Shown here piece after piece: positions 60,140 through 64,000 of a DNA stretch of 64,000 bases. This stretch comes from an uncultured Eubacteriales bacterium (lineage in GTDB: Bacteria; Bacillota; Clostridia; Christensenellales; UBA1242): positions 15,497 through 79,496 of the forward strand of contig URYH01000002.1 of assembly GCA_900552105.1 (NCBI GenBank), given 5' to 3'. Under the pieces are notes generated by a model. The model made no database searches. It was given only the letters and a program-made list of their open reading frames with translations, and had not been told where the DNA came from. A program made the translations under genes and the position numbers. Each line of letters begins with the position of its first letter. The stretch's first letter is position 1.

Positions 60140-60613
60140 TCAGTCTTGTTCAAAAATATAATAATTTTTCACATTTTCAAGTGAGGTTTGCTTAAAACAG
60201 CACAAATCACACTCACCCAAAATGCTTTTTTCAATCACGACTTTGCCGCCGTCAGCAAGCAAATACTCCAACAACTCCTCGCCAACTGGTGCACAAAGCA
60301 CAACAAGGTCAAACTTGCCTTCAATCCAAGGCAAAATTTCTTCCGGCTCGCCAGTGTAAAAATTAAGCCTTGGCAAAATATCATAGTTTTCAAAAGCTTC
60401 ACGAACATTTTGATATGTTTGAATGTCGCAGTCGGTTGAAGTTATGAGAGCGTTTGTGTCCGCGTTTAGAACAAGCGAAACAATGTCGTTTGCACGAGTG
60501 AGTTCAACCGTGAGAATTGATTTTGGTTTGTAGGCACTTGCAACAAAAGAAAGTTCCATATTGACATTTGCCGTGTCCATATCAAGGTTGAGGTTCTCAA
60601 GATTTTCAGTCAT
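60140..60613 (-). CDS. Rossmann-like protein, unknown function
   Basis: 157 residues from ATG at 60613 (GGAGGGAACA upstream). The segment SILTVELTRANDIVSLVLNA, then TGEPEEILPWIEGKFDLVVLCAP and LLADGGKVVIEKSIL resemble the SAM-dependent methyltransferase fold, strands 1 and 4, but the glycine-rich loop is absent. Coupled to rnjA by an 8-nt overlap. It may be a non-catalytic relative. Confidence 0.6.
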   Translation of the reverse strand: MTENLENLNLDMDTANVNMELSFVASAYKPKSILTVELTRANDIVSLVLNADTNALITSTDCDIQTYQNVREAFENYDILPRLNFYTGEPEEILPWIEGKFDLVVLCAPVGEELLEYLLADGGKVVIEKSILGECDLCCFKQTSLENVKNYYIFEQD

Positions 60614-62444
60614 TTGTTCCCTCCTCACCGCTCATAAACACGAGAGTGAATATCATTGGGCGACGTTTTGTGCGTTTGAAAATGAACGATGACATGAGTT
60701 TTTTGATTGTGTTTTTCATTTCACTAAGTTCCATATTCAAAATGTCACCGTCAGCAAGATTTTGAAGGATAAACGATTTCGCGTCTGCAATAAGTTGTTC
60801 CGCCTCTTCGTCATAAACAAGTCCGCGAGTGATGATGCAAGGCTCACACGAGAATGAAAGTCCATCGCGTTTTATGTCGAGTGCAACAACACACATTCCT
60901 TCTTCCGAGAGTTGAAGTCTGTCACGAAGAACATTACTCGACATATCTCCAACACCTGAGCCGTCAATAAGACGTTGACCCGCCGTCACCATTCCGCATT
61001 TTTTCATATAATTTTCGCCAAGTTCGACCTGCATTCCAAGGTCTGGCAAAATGATTTCATTTTTTGACATTCCCATGCTCAAAGCCAACTCTTCATGACG
61101 TTTGAGGTGACGATATTCGCCATGCACCGGCATAAAGAATTTTGGATTAACAAGTGCGTGCATTGTTTTGAGTTCTTCTTGGCAGGCGTGCCCTGATGCG
61201 TGGACGTCGGCAAGTTCGTCATAAATGACATCAGCACCTTTTTTATAAAGTGCATTAATAACCGAATAAACACTCTTTTCATTTCCAGGAATTGGGGAAG
61301 ATGAGAAGATTATAAGGTCGCCGTCACCGAGTTTGACTTTTGGGAAATTGTCGTTTGCCATGCGGCGAAGAGCGCTCATTGGCTCGCCTTGGCTTCCGGT
61401 TGTGACAATGCAAAGTTCTTTGTCGGCAAATTTGTCAATTTTGTCAATATCAATAACATTTTCGCGATTGAAACGAAGTTCGCCAAGTTTCATTGCAGTT
61501 TCAGAAATGTTAATCATGCTGCGTCCAGAAAAAGCAACTTTTCTTCCGTGTGCTTCGGCAATATCCATAATTTGTTGCATACGGTGAATATTTGAAGCAA
61601 ATGTCGCAACAAAAATTCTCTTGTCTGGGTTTTTGTCAAACAAGTCATTGAGTGTTTTTCCAACCTTGCTTTCACTCATTGAATATCCTTCACGGCAAAC
61701 GTTTGTGCTTTCGCAAAGAAGAAGTGAAACACCTTTCTTTCCAAGTTCTCCAAATCGAATTAGGTCTGTCATGCAACCATCGATTGGCTGAAAATCAATT
61801 TTGAAGTCGCCAGTATGAATGATGTTGCCAACAGGCGTGTTGATGCAAAGTGCCATTGAGCCTGCGATTGAGTGGCTGACTTTGATGAATTCAACCGACA
61901 TATTGCCAAGTTTAAGCACGTTGCGAGGTTTGACTGACACCGCTTTATACTTGATTTTTGGAAACTCTTTCATTTTGTTTTCAACAAGTCCAAGTGTGAG
62001 TCGTGAGCCATAGAGTGGCGCATTGATTTCGTTGAGAACATAAGGAAGTCCCCCAATGTGGTCTTCGTGTCCGTGAGTGAGAACAATCGCTTTGATTTTT
62101 GATTTGTTTGCAACAAGGTATGAAATGTCTGGCACAACCAAATCAACACCCGGAAGGTCATCGCCTGGGAATGTTAGTCCAGCATCAACAACAATCATTT
62201 CATCGCCATATTCAATCGCTGTCATGTTTTTGCCGATTTCTCCAACACCGCCAAGAAAAGTTATTTTGACTTTCTTCTTGCTGTGTTGAGGTTTTTCAAC
62301 TTGAACAGGAGCAACATTTTGATTCTCCTGTGCTCCGAGTGGTTGATTTTCGACAGTTTTTGTTTGTTTTGTTTGTTTTTCGCCCATATTTTTTGGTGCT
62401 TTCATGCGTTTTGGGCGAACAGTTTGTTCGTTTTCGTTTTCCAT
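60606..62444 (-). CDS. rnjA: Ribonuclease J
   Basis: 612 residues. The first 55 are basic and Gln/Lys-rich, then beta-lactamase/beta-CASP: ITFLGGVGEIGKNMTAIEYG, VLTHGHEDHIGGLPYVLNEI (HxHxDH), NIIHTGDFKIDF, TGSQGEPMSALRRMA, MPVHGEYRHL. 5'-3' exo- and endonuclease for mRNA and rRNA. GGAGAAAAA precedes the start. Confidence 0.95.
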   Translation of the reverse strand: MENENEQTVRPKRMKAPKNMGEKQTKQTKTVENQPLGAQENQNVAPVQVEKPQHSKKKVKITFLGGVGEIGKNMTAIEYGDEMIVVDAGLTFPGDDLPGVDLVVPDISYLVANKSKIKAIVLTHGHEDHIGGLPYVLNEINAPLYGSRLTLGLVENKMKEFPKIKYKAVSVKPRNVLKLGNMSVEFIKVSHSIAGSMALCINTPVGNIIHTGDFKIDFQPIDGCMTDLIRFGELGKKGVSLLLCESTNVCREGYSMSESKVGKTLNDLFDKNPDKRIFVATFASNIHRMQQIMDIAEAHGRKVAFSGRSMINISETAMKLGELRFNRENVIDIDKIDKFADKELCIVTTGSQGEPMSALRRMANDNFPKVKLGDGDLIIFSSSPIPGNEKSVYSVINALYKKGADVIYDELADVHASGHACQEELKTMHALVNPKFFMPVHGEYRHLKRHEELALSMGMSKNEIILPDLGMQVELGENYMKKCGMVTAGQRLIDGSGVGDMSSNVLRDRLQLSEEGMCVVALDIKRDGLSFSCEPCIITRGLVYDEEAEQLIADAKSFILQNLADGDILNMELSEMKNTIKKLMSSFIFKRTKRRPMIFTLVFMSGEEGTND

Positions 62445-62559
62445 TTTTTCTCCTTTTTTTGTTTCAAAATTAAATAATTAACAAATAACAATCAAATAAT
62501 TGTTAAACCAAAAATTCTTGTCGCACTGCAACAATCATTTTCTTTTGTAATTTATTTCA

Positions 62560-62579
62560 AACAGAAGTCACCTTCTGTT
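62560..62579. terminator. Hairpin in the rnjA upstream region
   Basis: AACAGAAG-TCAC-CTTCTGTT; CTTTTAT follows on the plus strand. It may end the minus-strand 312-residue gene, although the minus-strand T-run is weak. Confidence 0.45.
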
Positions 62580-62603
62580 CTTTTATCAAATCAATGGTCA
62601 TGC

Positions 62604-62660
62604 CATTTCGTCAACATCTGACATCGCCTCGAAATGACATAAAAAGAGGCGTGTCACAAC
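62604..62660. repeat. Short interspersed palindromic repeat, copy 2
   Basis: Minus strand TGACAC-GCCTC ... GAGGC-GATGTCA forms a two-step hairpin around TTTTTATGTCATTTC. It shares ATGTCATTT.G.GGCG with copy 1. Confidence 0.45.
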
Positions 62661-62668
62661 AGGAAAGG

Positions 62669-63607
62669 TTATATTATATCTTTGCAACGCTTGAATTTAT
62701 CGACTTCTTCAAGTCTTTTTGGCGAAATGATTGTGTCAGCATCAACATAATATCTCATGCCTTGACTGCCATAGAACATGACAAAGTCGATGATATAAAC
62801 AAAGTATACACCAAGTGGCACAAGCAACAAAAATGCGATGCTTCCGAACAAAACATCAATGCAGATGTTCAAAAGAACAAAAACAAGCATTGTTGAGAAT
62901 GTTCTGAAAAATCTTCTGCCAACCGCTCTTATTCCGCGAGCAAAAGCAGACCAAACACCACAATCATTGACGATGAGTGCTGGAAGCCAACCAGAGAACA
63001 AAACAAGCCTCAAAGTGAATAGCAAGCACAAAACAAGCGTGATGATGAGTGGCACAGCAAATTTGATTGTTCCACCAAGCGCGGTCAAAGCAAACACTTT
63101 ATAAATCAAAAAGAAAATCAAAATGTTGATTGGCGTTGCAATCAAAAGCTTTGCCAAAATGTATTTGAAAGATTTTCTGACTGACGAAAAAATTCTTCCT
63201 GTGAAATTCACTTTTGCTTGACTAGACATATATCCATACAAGATTTCCCCTGCTGCAATTCCGCCGAGTTCATAAAGAAATGGAAGAAGAACAACAAACA
63301 AGAAAGTGAGATAAACTGCAAGCCATGTGTGAATAACAAAATAATCCAAAATGCATGCAACAAGTGTTGAAATCACTGTTCCAAAACTTGCAAAAATTGA
63401 AAGTATGTTTGTTCCAAGATTAAAAGTTGTGAGAAGGTCAACAAGCACTTCAAAAAAGTTGTGACTTCGAAAAACTTCAACAACACTTGAAAAAACCGGT
63501 GCAACAAGCCCGACCCCAATCAGTGTGATGATGAGATAATAGAGCAATAATTTCCAAACTGTGGCGAAATTTGAAAAAAGCAATTTCACCGAATTTCTAA
63601 ACATCAT
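62669..63607 (-). CDS. Polytopic membrane protein, unknown function
   Basis: 312 residues with about six membrane helices (YLIITLIGVGLVAPVFSSVV; FLFVVLLPFLYELGGIAAGE; FAVPLIITLVLCLLFTLRLV; LLVPLGVYFVYIIDFVMFYG) and a charged tail. Similar in style to uncharacterised DUF975/YciC-type proteins, but I cannot assign a family. It stands alone between gene-free regions. Confidence 0.65.
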   Translation of the reverse strand: MMFRNSVKLLFSNFATVWKLLLYYLIITLIGVGLVAPVFSSVVEVFRSHNFFEVLVDLLTTFNLGTNILSIFASFGTVISTLVACILDYFVIHTWLAVYLTFLFVVLLPFLYELGGIAAGEILYGYMSSQAKVNFTGRIFSSVRKSFKYILAKLLIATPINILIFFLIYKVFALTALGGTIKFAVPLIITLVLCLLFTLRLVLFSGWLPALIVNDCGVWSAFARGIRAVGRRFFRTFSTMLVFVLLNICIDVLFGSIAFLLLVPLGVYFVYIIDFVMFYGSQGMRYYVDADTIISPKRLEEVDKFKRCKDII

Positions 63608-63740
63608 ATATAAAAAACCTTTTGATTATTAACAAAATTAAAAAATGACAAGTCATTTGTATGTGCTATCATTATGTTAGCATCAATAATATAAAAAATC
63701 AAGCATTTTTTTCAAACGATTTTGTTTGTTAAAGCATATC

Positions 63741-63874
63741 GCATGAATCAATGCCAAACGCAACTGGAAAAATCTTGGAAATTCGAGTTTGTGAAAAAGG
63801 GAAATGTTTATCAAGAGTTTGAGTGCAAACGCACTCAAATACATCTCACTCTTGACAAATTTTTCATTTCATGC
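63741..63874. ncRNA. Two-copy covarying hairpin element, copy 2
   Basis: GCATGAA/TTCATGC (63741-63747 with 63868-63874), TCAAGAGT/ACTCTTGA (63811-63818 with 63848-63855), TTTGAGTGC/GCACTCAAA (63818-63826 with 63831-63839), loop of four and eight unpaired bases after, as in copy 1. Each stem differs from copy 1 by a compensated pair. A 63-nt insertion on the 5' side is extra. GCAACACA follows on the right as in copy 1. Confidence 0.5.
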
Positions 63875-63892
63875 AACACAAAAAGGTTTAAA

Positions 63893-63955
63893 CGAGATAT
63901 CTCGCCAAGGGTCGACACTTCGAAGTCGACTGCTCGATATGACATGAGCGAAGAT
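63893..63955. repeat. Short interspersed palindromic repeat, copy 3
   Basis: CGAGATATCTCG palindrome, GTCGACACTTCGAAGTCGAC, then GCTCGATATGACATGAGC; the minus strand carries ATGTCATATCGAGC as in the other copies. Lies beside copy 2 of the covarying element. Confidence 0.45.
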
Positions 63956-63963
63956 ATTAAAAA

Positions 63964-64000
63964 GAAAAAAAGATTTGTCAGATTTACAAATCTTTCTTTT
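63964..64000. terminator. Hairpin at the right edge, probable bidirectional terminator
   Basis: AAAGATTTGT/ACAAATCTTT (63969-63995) with A-run left and TCTTTT right. Probably ends a gene lying beyond the window. The rest of 63608-63740 shows nothing I can support. Confidence 0.65.

Overview
The window reads as a low-GC, endospore-forming Firmicute of the class Clostridia, probably an uncultured gut-type lineage. The evidence is the dense set of Clostridia/Bacilli sporulation genes (spoVAC/AD, spoIIAA-AB-sigF, spoIIM, spo0A, spoIVB, spoIIIAA-AH, spoVM, ytfJ), the AT-rich intergenic DNA, and Firmicutes gene order around nusA-infB, scpAB and rpe-spoVM-rpmB-yloU-yloV. Nearly every protein gene is on the minus strand. 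The exceptions are an Asn/Lys-rich lipoprotein (1319-2713), rpmB (46502-46684) and two tRNA genes. I see no transposase, integrase, phage gene, CRISPR array or rRNA gene.

Layout, left to right in plus coordinates (minus-strand transcription runs right to left). 1-1221: end of a spoVA operon. 1319-5226: accessory region with a lipoprotein, a small coiled-coil protein and a BspA-type leucine-rich-repeat gene broken by a frameshift. 5281-6834: spoIIAA-spoIIAB-sigF behind a Spo0A-type box. 6884-8390: six tRNA genes on the minus strand (Pro, Ile2/Met, Asp, Phe, Thr, Tyr) and tRNA-Gly on the plus strand, with unusual fold-back duplications of tRNA 3' ends; the Tyr locus carries a tandem array of three 51-nt hairpins and four identical terminators with an 85-86 nt period. 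8451-15264: fabG, two cmk paralogues, an S1-domain protein, plsC, an HI0933-type flavoprotein and an rRNA pseudouridine synthase. 15266-24742: two DD-carboxypeptidases, ytfJ, ytfI, scpA/scpB, a site-2 protease, a degenerate phosphopentomutase, spoIIM, a spo0A with a decayed receiver, and spoIVB. 24789-31368: recN, argR, a 553-nt OLE-type RNA with its oapA membrane-protein gene, xseAB, nusB, an Asp23 protein and spoIIIAH.

31383-36318 holds the rest of spoIIIA and efp. 36384-46329 is the translation/RNA operon rimP-nusA-ylxR-ylxQ-infB-rbfA-nrnA-truB-nfo plus yloU-yloV. 46502-57613 runs rpmB, spoVM, rpe, rsgA, rlmN, fmt, def, priA, rpoZ, ligA and pcrA. The right end has thrS behind a T-box leader, ribonuclease J and a polytopic membrane protein, separated by intergenic DNA with repeated, covarying hairpin elements.

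The genes fit together as a housekeeping backbone interleaved with the sporulation programme. Phosphorelay output (Spo0A) acts on spoIIA; SigF starts the forespore; SpoIIM, SpoIIIA and SpoIVB drive engulfment, channel formation and SigK-type signalling; SpoVM, SpoVA, YtfJ and the carboxypeptidases serve coat, cortex and DPA steps. The least explained sequence is non-coding: the tRNA-end fold-back elements at three tRNA loci (6930-8390), the OLE-type RNA (28017-28569) and a two-copy covarying hairpin element (59878-59961 and 63741-63874).
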